Below are positions 8,044 through 15,856 of a DNA stretch of 64,000 nucleotides, piece after piece. Origin of the DNA: Planosporangium thailandense. GTDB taxonomy: Bacteria; Actinomycetota; Actinomycetes; Mycobacteriales; Micromonosporaceae. The stretch's first letter is position 1. Every line of letters begins with the position of its first letter. The stretch covers positions 91,362 through 155,361 of the forward strand of contig NZ_JAATVY010000017.1 of the NCBI RefSeq assembly GCF_011947195.1, read 5' to 3'. Both the position numbers and the translations under genes were made by a program. Under the pieces are notes generated by a model. It was not told the DNA's origin. It saw nothing but the letters and a program-made list of their open reading frames with translations, and ran no database searches.

Positions 8044-9165
8044 TCAGGGGCGTCGCCCGTACACGCGGTACCGCTCGGCATCGGCCCACCGCACCGCCAG
8101 CCCCAGCCCCGGCCGCTGCGGGTCCGGCCACAGCGCACCGTCGCGCGGCGTCAGCGCGCCGTCGAAGACCAGGTGCTCGATTCGTACGTGGTCGTGGAAG
8201 TACTCGAGGTGGCGCCGGCGCGCCACTGCGCAGAACGCGTGGGCGGAGATGGCCGGAGCGCAGTGCGCCGACAGGTCGACGCTGTGCCCGGCCGCGAGCC
8301 CGCCGACCTGCAGCACCCCGGTGATCCCGCAGCAGCGCGTGACATCGGCCTGCAGGCAGTCCACCGCCTGCGGCGCGAGCAGGTTGGTGAAGTCGCGCAG
8401 CACGAACCCGTACTCGCCGGCGGCGATGTCCAATCCGGGTGGCCCCTGCTCGCGCACCATCCGCAGTCCCGTGAAGTCGGCCGAGCTGACCGGTTCCTCC
8501 AGCCAGGACACTCCCCACTCGTCGTGTAACCGGTGCGCCCAGGCCAGCGCGTGCTTCCCGGTCAGACCGCCGTTGGCGTCGGTGAACAGGGCCGGTTCCG
8601 GTCCGATCGCGTCGCGGACCGCCGTCAGCCGCCGCGGGTCCTGGTCCGGGTTCCGGGAGGTCTTCAGCTTCACCCGACCGATCCCCTGCTCGACCCAGTC
8701 GGACAGCTGTCCGGCCAACCGATCCAGCGGGTAGTTGGTGAACCCGCCGCTACCGTAGACGGGCACGTGGTCGTGGACCGACGGCAGCGCGCGGAACAAC
8801 GCCAGCCCCTCCAGCCGTGCCCGCAGATCCCACAGCGCCACGTCGACGGCCGACACGGCCATCGCGCCGACCCCCGGGCGCCCGGAGTTGCGGATCGCCG
8901 CGCCCATCGCTTCCGTGGCGGCGGGCGGCGCCAGCGCGTCCGCGCCGCTGACCGTCGACGCCAGTTTGGACTCGATGAACGTGGCGACGGAGACGTCGCC
9001 GTAGGTGTAGCCGAGCCCGCTGGCGCCATCCGCGTGCGCCTGCGCCAGGACCATCGTCGTGGCTTCCCACTGCGCCGTGGCGTCCTGCGCGACGCCGCTG
9101 GGGCCGTCGGTCGGGATGGTGAACGCGTGCACGTCCAGCTTCTCGACAACTGGTCGGTCACCCAT
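8044..9165 (-). CDS. Enolase-superfamily (mandelate racemase/muconate lactonizing) enzyme
   Basis: A 373-residue protein that should form an enolate of a carboxylic acid, typically in sugar-acid dehydration or racemisation. The capping domain (about 1-130) is followed by a TIM barrel. Visible active-site elements are the KxK motif (VKLKTS), metal ligands D in FTDANGG, E in WLEEPVSS and E in IAAGEYG, then QADVTRCCG and a His in LSAHCAP. This His/KxK layout is of the mandelate-racemase type. The first gene of a probable two-gene operon with the TPP enzyme. Upstream on the other strand is an SDR gene, so 9166-9403 should hold divergent promoters. Substrate unknown. Confidence 0.85.
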   Translation of the reverse strand: MGDRPVVEKLDVHAFTIPTDGPSGVAQDATAQWEATTMVLAQAHADGASGLGYTYGDVSVATFIESKLASTVSGADALAPPAATEAMGAAIRNSGRPGVGAMAVSAVDVALWDLRARLEGLALFRALPSVHDHVPVYGSGGFTNYPLDRLAGQLSDWVEQGIGRVKLKTSRNPDQDPRRLTAVRDAIGPEPALFTDANGGLTGKHALAWAHRLHDEWGVSWLEEPVSSADFTGLRMVREQGPPGLDIAAGEYGFVLRDFTNLLAPQAVDCLQADVTRCCGITGVLQVGGLAAGHSVDLSAHCAPAISAHAFCAVARRRHLEYFHDHVRIEHLVFDGALTPRDGALWPDPQRPGLGLAVRWADAERYRVYGRRP

Positions 9166-9403
9166 CGGTCACCGCCTCGCGGTGCGCGTACAGATCTCGC
9201 CACCGCGTCTTCCACGGACACCGGCCGCGGTGGCCGCACGTCACGCTCCCGGTGCGCTTACCCGGCCCCGGACCGGCGAAACTCCCGCGACGGCCGTCGC
9301 ACCGCGCCGATCCCGGATGGAGCGCGCGTTTCCGCCGCCTGTCACCGGGCAGACCGCGATCGACACGGCAACCACCCGCAGCGACCGGCAGGAAGGGGAC
9401 CTC

Positions 9404-10435
9404 ATGGCAACCGCAGAAGGGCGAAGGGTCGTCGTGGTCACCGGTGGCAGCGCCGGAGCGGGCCGGGCCTGCGTGCGCGAGTTCGCCACGCGCGGCGACG
9501 CGGTCGCGATCCTCGCGCGCGGGGGCACCGGACTACAGGCGGCGGCCAGCGACGTCCGGGAGGCCGGCGGTCAGCCGTTCACGAGGGAGGTCGACGTCGC
9601 CGACCACGAGGAGCTCGAGTCGGCCGCCGACGAGGTCGAGCGCGAACTCGGCCCGATCGACGTATGGGTCAACGCCGCCTTCGCCACCGTGTTCGCGCCG
9701 TTCACGGAGATCAAGCCCGAGGAGTACCGGCGCGGCACCGATGTGGTGTACCTCGGCTACGTCAACGGCACCCGGGCCGCGCTGCGCCGGAGGCTGCCCC
9801 GCGACCGCGGCGCGGTGGTCCAGGTCGGCTCGGCCATCGCGTACCGGGGCATCCCGCTGCAGACCATCTACAGCGGCGCCAAGCACGCCATCCAGGGCTT
9901 CAACGAAGCGCTCCGCTGCGAACTGATGCACCAGGGCAGCAACGTGCACGTGACCATGCTCCAGATGCCGGCGCTGAACACCCCGCAGTTCGACTGGGCG
10001 CTGTCCCGGCTGCCCCGCCACCCCCAGCCGGTGCCGCCGATCTACCAGCCGGAGGTCGCCGCGCGGGCGGTGGTCTACGCGGCCGACCACCCGAAGCGCC
10101 GTGAGTACTGGGTGGGCGGTTCGACCGTCGCCACACTGATCGCCAACAAGTTCGCCGCCGGCCTGCTCGACCGGTATCTGGCCCGCAAGGGCTACCAGTC
10201 GCAGATGACCAGCGAGCCGGCCACCGACCACCCGGTCAACCTGTGGAACCCGGTCGACGACGGAAGCGGCCGGGATTTCGGCGCGCACGGATCGTTCGAC
10301 AGCAAGGCGTACGGCCACAGCCGGCAGCTGTGGGCCTCCCACCACCACGGGCTGCTCGCTGCGGCCGGCGCGGGGCTCGCGGCCGGCGCGGGGCTCGCCG
10401 CGACGGCCGGGGTGATCTGGTCACAGCGGCGTTGA
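9404..10435 (+). CDS. SDR-family oxidoreductase with C-terminal extension
   Basis: A 343-residue NAD(P)-dependent short-chain dehydrogenase. The Rossmann glycine motif is TGGSAGAGRA near residue 14, the NAA motif is VNAAFA, and the catalytic Tyr/Lys pair is in IYSGAKHAIQG with an upstream Ser (VGSAIAY). Classical SDRs are about 250 residues. The extra 90 C-terminal residues include a polar linker and a hydrophobic Gly/Ala-rich end (LLAAAGAGLAAGAGLAATAG) that could be a membrane tail. The ATG at 9404 has GGAAGGGG 5 nt upstream; the longer frame from 9059 overlaps the divergent gene. Substrate unknown. Confidence 0.85.
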   Translation: MATAEGRRVVVVTGGSAGAGRACVREFATRGDAVAILARGGTGLQAAASDVREAGGQPFTREVDVADHEELESAADEVERELGPIDVWVNAAFATVFAPFTEIKPEEYRRGTDVVYLGYVNGTRAALRRRLPRDRGAVVQVGSAIAYRGIPLQTIYSGAKHAIQGFNEALRCELMHQGSNVHVTMLQMPALNTPQFDWALSRLPRHPQPVPPIYQPEVAARAVVYAADHPKRREYWVGGSTVATLIANKFAAGLLDRYLARKGYQSQMTSEPATDHPVNLWNPVDDGSGRDFGAHGSFDSKAYGHSRQLWASHHHGLLAAAGAGLAAGAGLAATAGVIWSQRR

Positions 10436-10803
10436 CCGGTCCTGACGTGGCGCGCCGCCGACGTGTCGCCGCAGCGCGGGCCGCCTGGGGCGCGGCACTG
10501 GCCACGGCCCCGGCACCCGTGCTACGCGCGCTCGGCGACCGGCCGGACGCCACCGCCCGTCGCATCACCCGGCTGCTCGGCGCCCGGCATCTCGCCCAGG
10601 CGGCGCTCACGTGGCTGCGTCCCACCGACCGGATGCTCGCCCTCGGCGCGGCGGTCGACGCGGTGCACGCGGCGACGGCACTCGCCCTGGCCGCCGCCGA
10701 CGGCCGCTGGCGGCGGGCGGCGCGAACCGACGCCACGGCCGCGACGACCTGGGCGGTGCTCGGTCTACGGGAGCGGAACCGGACCCGCGGCACCCGGCAC
10801 TGA
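10432..10803 (+). CDS. Hypothetical small helical protein, possibly membrane-associated
   Basis: About 123 residues, Ala/Arg-rich, with several short hydrophobic stretches (ARHLAQAALTWL, MLALGAAVDAVHAATALALAAADG, TTWAVLGL). The start is uncertain: a TTG at 10432 overlaps the SDR stop (TTGA), while a GTG at 10447 would give MARRRRVAAARAAW. Neither has a good ribosome site, so coupling to the SDR gene is likely. I do not recognise the family. Confidence 0.5.
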   Translation: MTGPDVARRRRVAAARAAWGAALATAPAPVLRALGDRPDATARRITRLLGARHLAQAALTWLRPTDRMLALGAAVDAVHAATALALAAADGRWRRAARTDATAATTWAVLGLRERNRTRGTRH

Positions 10804-10811
10804 CCCGCTCC

Positions 10812-11120
10812 TCAGCCGGCCAGGGCCGCGCCGGCCTGCATGAACAGCGCGTGGACGAACGCCTGCGGCAGGTTCCCGCGCAGTTGGCGCTGCCGCACGT
10901 CGTACTCCTCGGCGTACAGCCCGGGCGGGCCACACGCGGCGCGATTGCGTTCGAACCAGACCCGCGCGCTGACCAGATCGCCCATCTGATGCGCCGACAA
11001 CGCGGCGAGCAGCCCGCACAGCAGGAACGCCCCCTCCGACGGCCAGCCGTGACAGCAGCCCGCCAGGCCGGCCCGACCGGTCTCACCCGTGTCACCTGGG
11101 GGTAGCCGTACGCAGGACAC
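10812..11120 (-). pseudogene. Remnant of a GH15-family glucoamylase (C-terminal part only)
   Basis: The last 75 residues (about 10812-11040) match the end of bacterial glycoside hydrolase family 15 proteins: SEGAFLLCGLLAAL, an ARVWFERN helix, GLYAEEYD, then RGNLPQAFVHALFMQAGAAL. In intact GH15 enzymes the E-E-Y-D contains the catalytic base Glu and is followed by GNFPQAFSH. Intact proteins are about 600 residues. Here the homology stops at about 11040 and the upstream sequence is unrelated, so the catalytic core is gone. Type and family rest on pattern recognition of these motifs. Confidence 0.6.
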
Positions 11121-11137
11121 GTACGGAGGAGAACACC

Positions 11138-11197
11138 GTGGGGGCGCTGGATCTCGTGCTGATTCTGGGCGCGGCCGTGCTGCTGTCCGGCGCCGGC
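11138..11197 (+). pseudogene. Possible N-terminal remnant of a cation/proton antiporter
   Basis: A GTG at 11138 with a strong GGAGGAG site opens MGALDLVLILGAAVLLSGAG. This resembles the first helix of actinobacterial Na+/H+ antiporters (typically ending in ARRLRVPxPLLL), but after about 20 residues it turns to unrelated sequence and the frame runs antisense through the alcohol dehydrogenase gene. A working start joined to a lost body suggests a deletion scar. It could instead be a chance hydrophobic stretch. Confidence 0.3.
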
Positions 11198-11269
11198 TGT
11201 CGCGTCACGAACTGCCCGACTGACAGCCCCGTCGGGCGGGTGCGGGCCGCTGGTCGGTCGCGGGTTCGG

Positions 11270-12418
11270 TCAGGCGGCGTCTCCCGACCTCAGCAGGACC
11301 TTGGTCCAGCCGTCGTCGCGCTGGTCGAAGTGCCGGTACCCGTCCCCCGCCTCGGTCAGCGGCAGCTCGTGGGAGACGATGAACGACGGCGTGGCCCGCC
11401 CGGTGATGATGAGGTCGCGCAGTTGGCGGTTGTAGCGCGCCACCGGGCACTGGCCGGTGCCCATCCGCTGACCCTTGGTGAAGAAGGTGCCGTACTCGAA
11501 GCCGACCCGGCCCTGCTTGGCCTCCTCGGTGGCCGCGCCCGGGTCCTGCGGCATGTAGACGCCGACCACGCCGATCCCGCCGGTGGAGCGTACGACCTTG
11601 ACGAGGTTGTCGAGGACCAGCTCGGGATGCTCCTGGCCGGACGGGTCGTGGGCCTGGTACCCGACCGCCTCCACGCCGCAGTCCGTGCCGCGCCCGTCCG
11701 TCGCGTCGAGGATCTGCTCGACCGGGTCGCCCTGGCTGAAGTCGATCGCGGTGGCGCCGATCTTGCCGGCCAGGCGGAGCCGGTCGGGCTCCTTGTCGAC
11801 CACGAACACCTCGGAAGCGCCGCGGATCATGGCACTGTGCGCGGCCATCAGGCCGACCGGGCCGGCGCCGAAGATCGCGACGCGATCGCCGGGCTGCATG
11901 CCGGCCAGCTCGGTGCCGTGCCAGCCGGTCGGGAAGATGTCCGACAGCATGGTGAAGTCGTTCTCGTGCTCGGTGCCCGGCGGTAGCTCCAGCAGGTTCA
12001 CGTCCGCGAAGGGCACCCGCAGATACTCGGCCTGGCCGCCGGCGTACGGCCCCATGTTGGCGTAGCCGTACGCGGCTCCGTCCACCCCCGGCGTCGGGTT
12101 GGTGCGCAGGCAGAAGCTGGTCCACCCGTGCACGCAGTTGCGGCAGGTGCCACAGGCGATGTTGAACGGCACCGAGACCCGGTCGCCGACCTTGATCCGG
12201 GTGACCGCGTCGCCGACCGCCTCGACGATGCCCATGTTCTCGTGCCCGAGGATCTTGCCCTGCTCCACGGAGGTGCGGCCCTCGTACATGTGCAGGTCCG
12301 ATCCGCAGATGTTCGTGGTGGTGATCCGGACGATGGCGTCCGTGGGCTCCTGGATCGTCGGGTCCGGCACCTCCTCCACGCTGACCTGGCGCGGGCCCTG
12401 GTACACGACGGCTTTCAC
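11270..12418 (-). CDS. Zinc-dependent alcohol dehydrogenase, glutathione-independent formaldehyde dehydrogenase-like
   Basis: A 382-residue medium-chain dehydrogenase. The catalytic zinc site is in NICGSDLHMYEG and GHENMGIVEAVG; the structural zinc lobe has CGTCRNCVHGWTSFC. The NAD Rossmann motif is IFGAGPVGLMAAHSA. Length, CGSDLHMYEGRT and the long C-terminal part (HPELVLDNLV, GTGQCPV, RDLIITGRATPSF) match the Pseudomonas FdhA-type formaldehyde dismutase/dehydrogenase branch. It oxidises aldehydes or alcohols, possibly formaldehyde to formate, which would feed the nearby formate dehydrogenase; that link is inference. The GTG start at 12418 has AGAGGAGA upstream; the longer frame to 12511 is not coding-like. 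Confidence 0.85.
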   Translation of the reverse strand: MKAVVYQGPRQVSVEEVPDPTIQEPTDAIVRITTTNICGSDLHMYEGRTSVEQGKILGHENMGIVEAVGDAVTRIKVGDRVSVPFNIACGTCRNCVHGWTSFCLRTNPTPGVDGAAYGYANMGPYAGGQAEYLRVPFADVNLLELPPGTEHENDFTMLSDIFPTGWHGTELAGMQPGDRVAIFGAGPVGLMAAHSAMIRGASEVFVVDKEPDRLRLAGKIGATAIDFSQGDPVEQILDATDGRGTDCGVEAVGYQAHDPSGQEHPELVLDNLVKVVRSTGGIGVVGVYMPQDPGAATEEAKQGRVGFEYGTFFTKGQRMGTGQCPVARYNRQLRDLIITGRATPSFIVSHELPLTEAGDGYRHFDQRDDGWTKVLLRSGDAA

Positions 12419-12745
12419 GTTTGTCTCCTCTGGTCTCGCAGTGGCCGCGCCAGGGGGCGCGGCCCGATCCGGCCTCGCGTGCGTTCGCATGACGCTCTCG
12501 TACGCCCCCACCGCGAGCGCGTTCGCGATCCGCCTCGCGATCCCTTCATGTCCGACCGGTCATTAGTGGTCGATTGCCCCGAAACGGGACTGACAAACTC
12601 ACCGGGTGCCATGAATCGATGCGACGGACGTGACCGACCACACCAGACGCCGGGTGCGACGCCCGCAGGTCCGGTAGCCACCTCCCCGTACGGCTACGCG
12701 GGTACGCGCAGACGCACGGACAGCCGGCCGACAGGCGAGGACCGG
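12419..12745. other. 327-bp gap upstream of the alcohol dehydrogenase
   Basis: Contains no convincing gene. It should hold the promoter of the minus-strand alcohol dehydrogenase gene. Around 12560-12620 the sequence is less GC-rich than its neighbours, as in a promoter region. GATCGCGA occurs twice on the minus strand (near 12518-12545). No terminator was recognised. Confidence 0.4.
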
Positions 12746-13353
12746 TCACAGCCGGGGCCGAACCCCCGGTTCGGCGGCGAGTTCGGAGACCGGGATGTCC
12801 CCCTCGCCGCGGACCGCCCGCTCCGTGGAGGGGGTACGGCCCACCGGCAGGACCGTCCGACGGCGCTGCCCCTCCAGCTCGAGCGCGAACGCCGCATACA
12901 GCGCGACAACGGCCAGCAGCAGCCCCACCGAGCCGGCACCAGCAGCGCCACGCCGGCGCACACCAGCAGCACACCCAACCCGGGGCTGTGAGCCCCCGGC
13001 GGAGACAGCAGCGTCGTCACCCCGATCACCGCCCACGTACCGCTCAGGACCGCCACGCCGGTCCCGGCAACCGGGTCCCGAGCCAGGAATCCCAGCACCG
13101 CTGACAGCAGTTGCAGCGGCGCGGTGAGTACCACCGCGACCAGCGCCGCCACCTTGTTCTGGGCGGCCGGGACCCAGCCGAGCTCCACCACCGCGAAGGT
13201 GGTCGTCGACAACATCAGGGCCAGGAAACCCAGCGGCAACGGCGTGGCCAGCGGCCGCAGGAACACCCGGGTCGCCGAAGCGACCAGCTCCTCCCGTGTT
13301 GGCAGTAACACCCCCGAAAGCGGCTGTCCCCACGACGACCGCTGCTCCTCCAC
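12746..13353 (-). pseudogene. Frameshifted membrane protein, GPR1/FUN34/YaaH-like
   Basis: Two minus-strand frames together make one protein. The first gives helices starting ATPLPLGFLALMLSTTTFAV, LVAVVLTAPLQLLSAVLGFLA and GLGVLLVCAGVALLVPA. At about 12911-12945 coding switches to another frame, which continues GLLLAVVALYAAFALELEG and ends EGDIPVSELAAEPGVRPRL at 12746. The break lies in a run of CTG/GCT repeats, so it may be a real +1/-1 mutation or a sequence error. Helix spacing and PLPLGFLAL resemble acetate-uptake-type GPR1/FUN34/YaaH proteins, but this is tentative. The start is uncertain; a GTG at 13353 is used here. Confidence 0.5.
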
Positions 13354-13774
13354 GTCAGTGCGCAGCGGCCCGGACGCTCCACCACAGGCTGCCACGATGC
13401 TGGCCGGTGCGCTGTGTGCTGTGTGCGCGGAAGTGCCGGCGCTGCCATTACGGGTGGTCGCTACGGTGGCCGCCCCGACCGCGTGCGGCCGGATCCCCCA
13501 CGCCACCGGGTCAGCTCGGCTGCCGGGACGGGACCTTCGGCCCTAACCAGCGTCCGATGAGCCAACAAGGGTGGAACGATAACCGAAGAGATCACGACGT
13601 ACCGCGACGACGGCACGTCGGTGGTCGCCTACCAGGACGCTTGCGATACCCGGCACGTAGCGGCGGTCCTCGGACCGGTGGGCGTCGGTTTCAAGCTCCC
13701 CGTTCGACCGGCTTGTTCACCCACTCGGTGGCTGGTGTCGCAGTCCTGGCAGCTAGCGTCGAAAGCACAGGACA
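13354..13774. other. 421-bp gap before the collagen-like gene
   Basis: No gene is well supported. On the plus strand a fragment around 13570-13690 reads TITEEITTYRDDGTSVVAYQ and may be the end of a decayed gene, but there is no start codon with a ribosome site and no recognised family. The 3' part should contain the promoter for the secreted protein at 13775. Confidence 0.35.
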
Positions 13775-15214
13775 ATGAAAATTCAACCATCGTCGTCGCG
13801 ACATCCGACACGGTCGCCGACCACCAACCCGCAACAACCGCCCGCGCCACGCGGCTGCTCGCGCTCGCGCAAGTTCCGGGCGGCGGTGGCGGGAACGGTC
13901 ACCGCGATGGCCGTCGCGCTCGCCGCGTCCGGGCCGCCGTGGCACGGACACCCGATGTCCGCGGCGGCGGCACGGCCGGCCTTGTCCGGCGCGTTCCGCC
14001 CGGCGTCCGTCGTGACCGTCCCCGAGCAGCCTGCTCAAGGTGCCGCGCCCGGCATCTACACCATCAACAACGAGATCTTTCGCAGCGACGTCTGGATCGT
14101 GACGCTGTACCAGATCTGGGTCGTGTCCGCCGACAGGTTCGTCGTCTTCGTCGTCATTACGAACCGGACCGGCGTTCCCCAGACATTCAGCTGCACCGGC
14201 GTCGACTACCTCAGACTGCTGAGTGGACAGACCATCTACCCGACCGAGACGTACTGCTCGACGTTCCCCGGCAGGCAGGTCGTCATTCCGGCGTACGGGT
14301 ACTTCCGCGATTTCGCGGTGTACCCAATCTCCCCACCGCCGAGCGGGCAGTTCGGATTCGTCTGGCAACAGGGAACGTCCACTTCGGTCAACGCACCGAG
14401 CGTCAACATCAACAACGCGCCGGTCCAGAACATCACCGTGCAGCAACAGCAGCTCATTCAGAAGAACATCACCGTATGGGTGCAACAGCCGAAACCGCCC
14501 GCGCCACAGCAACAGAAGCACCAGCACAAGCACGACCTGGACCCGGTGCAGGGGATACAGCACAACCTTCCACCGGCAGCGCAGGGGACGCCGAATGTTT
14601 CGAAGCAGCCGTCCGCTGGCCCGTCCGGGAGCGTCAGCCCAGGCGCACCCACGACCCCCGGGTCTCCGAGCGTGCCGAGTACGCCCAGTACACCGAGCAC
14701 GCCAAGCACGCCGGGCACAACCGGCACGCCCGGCACGCCCGGCACGCCCGGCACACCTGGCACGCCAGGCACACCGGCCCAGACACCACCCGCCATGCCC
14801 ACCGGCCCCGGCCAGCCACCGCCCGGCATGCCCACCGGTCCCGGCCAACCACAGCCTGGCCAACCCGGCATGCCCGGCCAACCCGGCGGACCCGGCGGAC
14901 CCGGCCAGCCACCACCCGGCATGCCCACCGGCCCCGGCCAACCACAGCCTGGCCAACCCGGCATGCCCGGCCAACCCGGCGGACCCGGCCAACCGCAACC
15001 TGGCCAACCCGGCGGCCCAGCCCAACCGCCACCCGGCGGACCGGCGCAGCCGCAGAACCCGGGCGGCCAGCCACCGAACCCCGGAGGCCAGCCACCGCAG
15101 CAGGGCGGCGGCCAACCGCAACAGGGCGGCGGCCAACCGCAACAGGGTGGACAACCGCAACAGGGTGGACAACCGCCTCAACAGCAGAACCAGGGCGGGC
15201 AGCCGCACCGGTAG
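13775..15214 (+). CDS. Secreted collagen-like Gly/Pro-rich repeat protein
   Basis: 479 residues. The N-terminus has basic residues, then a hydrophobic stretch AAVAGTVTAMAVALAASG and Ala-rich sequence ending AAAARPAL, consistent with a signal peptide or anchor. Residues about 90-215 form a globular beta-rich domain with aromatic residues and two Cys (FSCTG and YCSTFPG), rich in V-I-T-N patterns. After a Gln-rich linker the C-terminal half is low complexity: repeated T-P-S and T-P-G triplets, then G-x-P/P-G-Q-P repeats, then Q-Q-G-G-Q-P repeats. Long G-x-y runs resemble bacterial collagen-like proteins. Likely a surface, spore or matrix component. No sortase motif or binding domain is seen. Confidence 0.7.
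   Translation: MKIQPSSSRHPTRSPTTNPQQPPAPRGCSRSRKFRAAVAGTVTAMAVALAASGPPWHGHPMSAAAARPALSGAFRPASVVTVPEQPAQGAAPGIYTINNEIFRSDVWIVTLYQIWVVSADRFVVFVVITNRTGVPQTFSCTGVDYLRLLSGQTIYPTETYCSTFPGRQVVIPAYGYFRDFAVYPISPPPSGQFGFVWQQGTSTSVNAPSVNINNAPVQNITVQQQQLIQKNITVWVQQPKPPAPQQQKHQHKHDLDPVQGIQHNLPPAAQGTPNVSKQPSAGPSGSVSPGAPTTPGSPSVPSTPSTPSTPSTPGTTGTPGTPGTPGTPGTPGTPAQTPPAMPTGPGQPPPGMPTGPGQPQPGQPGMPGQPGGPGGPGQPPPGMPTGPGQPQPGQPGMPGQPGGPGQPQPGQPGGPAQPPPGGPAQPQNPGGQPPNPGGQPPQQGGGQPQQGGGQPQQGGQPQQGGQPPQQQNQGGQPHR
14641..15190 (+). repeat. Low-complexity tandem repeats inside the collagen-like gene
   Basis: About 550 bp of degenerate tandem repeats. The first block is 9-bp units coding T-P-S/T-P-G (14665-14775). Then come two near-identical copies coding PPPGMPTGPGQPQPGQPG followed by MPGQPGGP (around 14815-14895 and 14905-14985). 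Last come units coding QQGGGQP (15105-15180). Such repeats are prone to slippage, so copy number may differ between strains or be mis-assembled. Confidence 0.8.
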
Positions 15215-15227
15215 ACGGTGTTGCCGG

Positions 15228-15320
15228 TCAGTCGACCGAACGACCCGCGAGCCACGCGGCGACACACGTCGCCAGCATGATGCCGGCGAAAGGCAGGTAC
15301 TCGACGATCTTCTTGCTCAC
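15228..15320 (-). CDS. 30-residue single-pass membrane protein
   Basis: A GTG at 15320 with CGGAG 6 nt upstream opens a 30-codon frame: MSKKIVEYLPFAGIMLATCV then AAWLAGRSVD and a TGA. Residues 8-26 form one hydrophobic helix flanked by KK on one side and R-D on the other. The strong ribosome site, the basic-hydrophobic-acidic order and the position ahead of other small minus-strand membrane genes argue that it is real. No family recognised. Confidence 0.5.
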   Translation of the reverse strand: MSKKIVEYLPFAGIMLATCVAAWLAGRSVD

Positions 15321-15525
15321 AGCCGGCTCCGTTCGCGCTGCGGCTCGACGGTGTACCTCGGGTCCCGCGACGCGACTTTGCCCGCATGGCAGATTCCGAA
15401 GCTGGGTGGAGGCGGAGCCGGCGAGCAGCGCGACCCAACCGCCGGAACGATCCGGTGAGCGCGGCTTCCCGCCGGGTCAGCCACGAAACTCCGCGTGGCG
15501 GCGGCCCTCGCCGCGACCGACCGCG

Positions 15526-15575
15526 TCAGTCCTCGTCACGGTTGGCCGCGTCAGTCCTCGTCGCGGTTGGCCGCG
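15526..15575. repeat. 25-bp tandem duplication at the 3' end of a small gene
   Basis: The 25-bp unit starting TCAGTCCTCGTC occurs at 15526-15550 and again at 15551-15575 with one mismatch (A/G). The second copy is the last eight codons and stop of the 61-residue gene; the first copy repeats them just after the stop. It looks like a recent local duplication with no effect on the protein. Confidence 0.85.
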
Positions 15576-15736
15576 CGCCGACCGATGATGTAGGCCGCCA
15601 GGAGGCAGATCCCGATGAGGGCCGTCCGCGGGGACATCAACTTGGACTTGGCTTTGGAGAGCCCGGTCTTCGGGTCGGCCGCCACCCCGGCGACCTCACT
15701 GACGACGGAGATCAACCGCTGTTTGGTCGCTGGCAT
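15551..15736 (-). CDS. 61-residue membrane protein, unknown function
   Basis: Starts at ATG 15736 with GGTAGGTGAACC upstream. The first 32 residues are polar and basic (MPATKQRLISVVSEVAGVAA, then KTGLSKAKSKL). Residues 36-54 form a hydrophobic helix (RTALIGICLLAAYIIGRR), and the end is charged (ANRDED). This shape, a basic amphipathic segment followed by one transmembrane helix, resembles several small actinobacterial membrane proteins of unknown role. The 3' end is duplicated directly downstream. Confidence 0.6.
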   Translation of the reverse strand: MPATKQRLISVVSEVAGVAADPKTGLSKAKSKLMSPRTALIGICLLAAYIIGRRAANRDED

Positions 15737-15856
15737 GGTTCACCTACCCGGGGCGCCGTCACCGGTGCTCGTCGCAGGGTTGCGGGTCCTCGTCGGCGTA
15801 CCCCGGTCGCCACCCTCGAAACCACGCAGGCCGCGGGCAGCGGGCCCGAACGGGCG

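Noticed and set aside
6028..8529. 833-residue plus-strand ORF
   Set aside because: Antisense shadow of the TPP enzyme and enolase-like genes; those have clear motifs, the ORF has none.
10940..10960. GTTCGAA resembling a tRNA T-loop
   Set aside because: It lies inside the GH15 remnant and no acceptor or anticodon stems flank it.
13563..13690. Fragment reading TITEEITTYRDDGTSVVAYQ
   Set aside because: Looks protein-like but has no start, ribosome site or recognised family, so it is only mentioned in the gap entry.
14641..15190. CRISPR array
   Set aside because: The repeats are contiguous coding triplets with no spacers and no cas genes nearby.
13621..15588. 655-residue plus-strand ORF overlapping the collagen-like gene in another frame
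   Set aside because: The chosen frame (13775-15214) has a signal sequence and regular Gly/Pro repeats; the alternative is a repeat-driven shadow rich in R, H, T and A.
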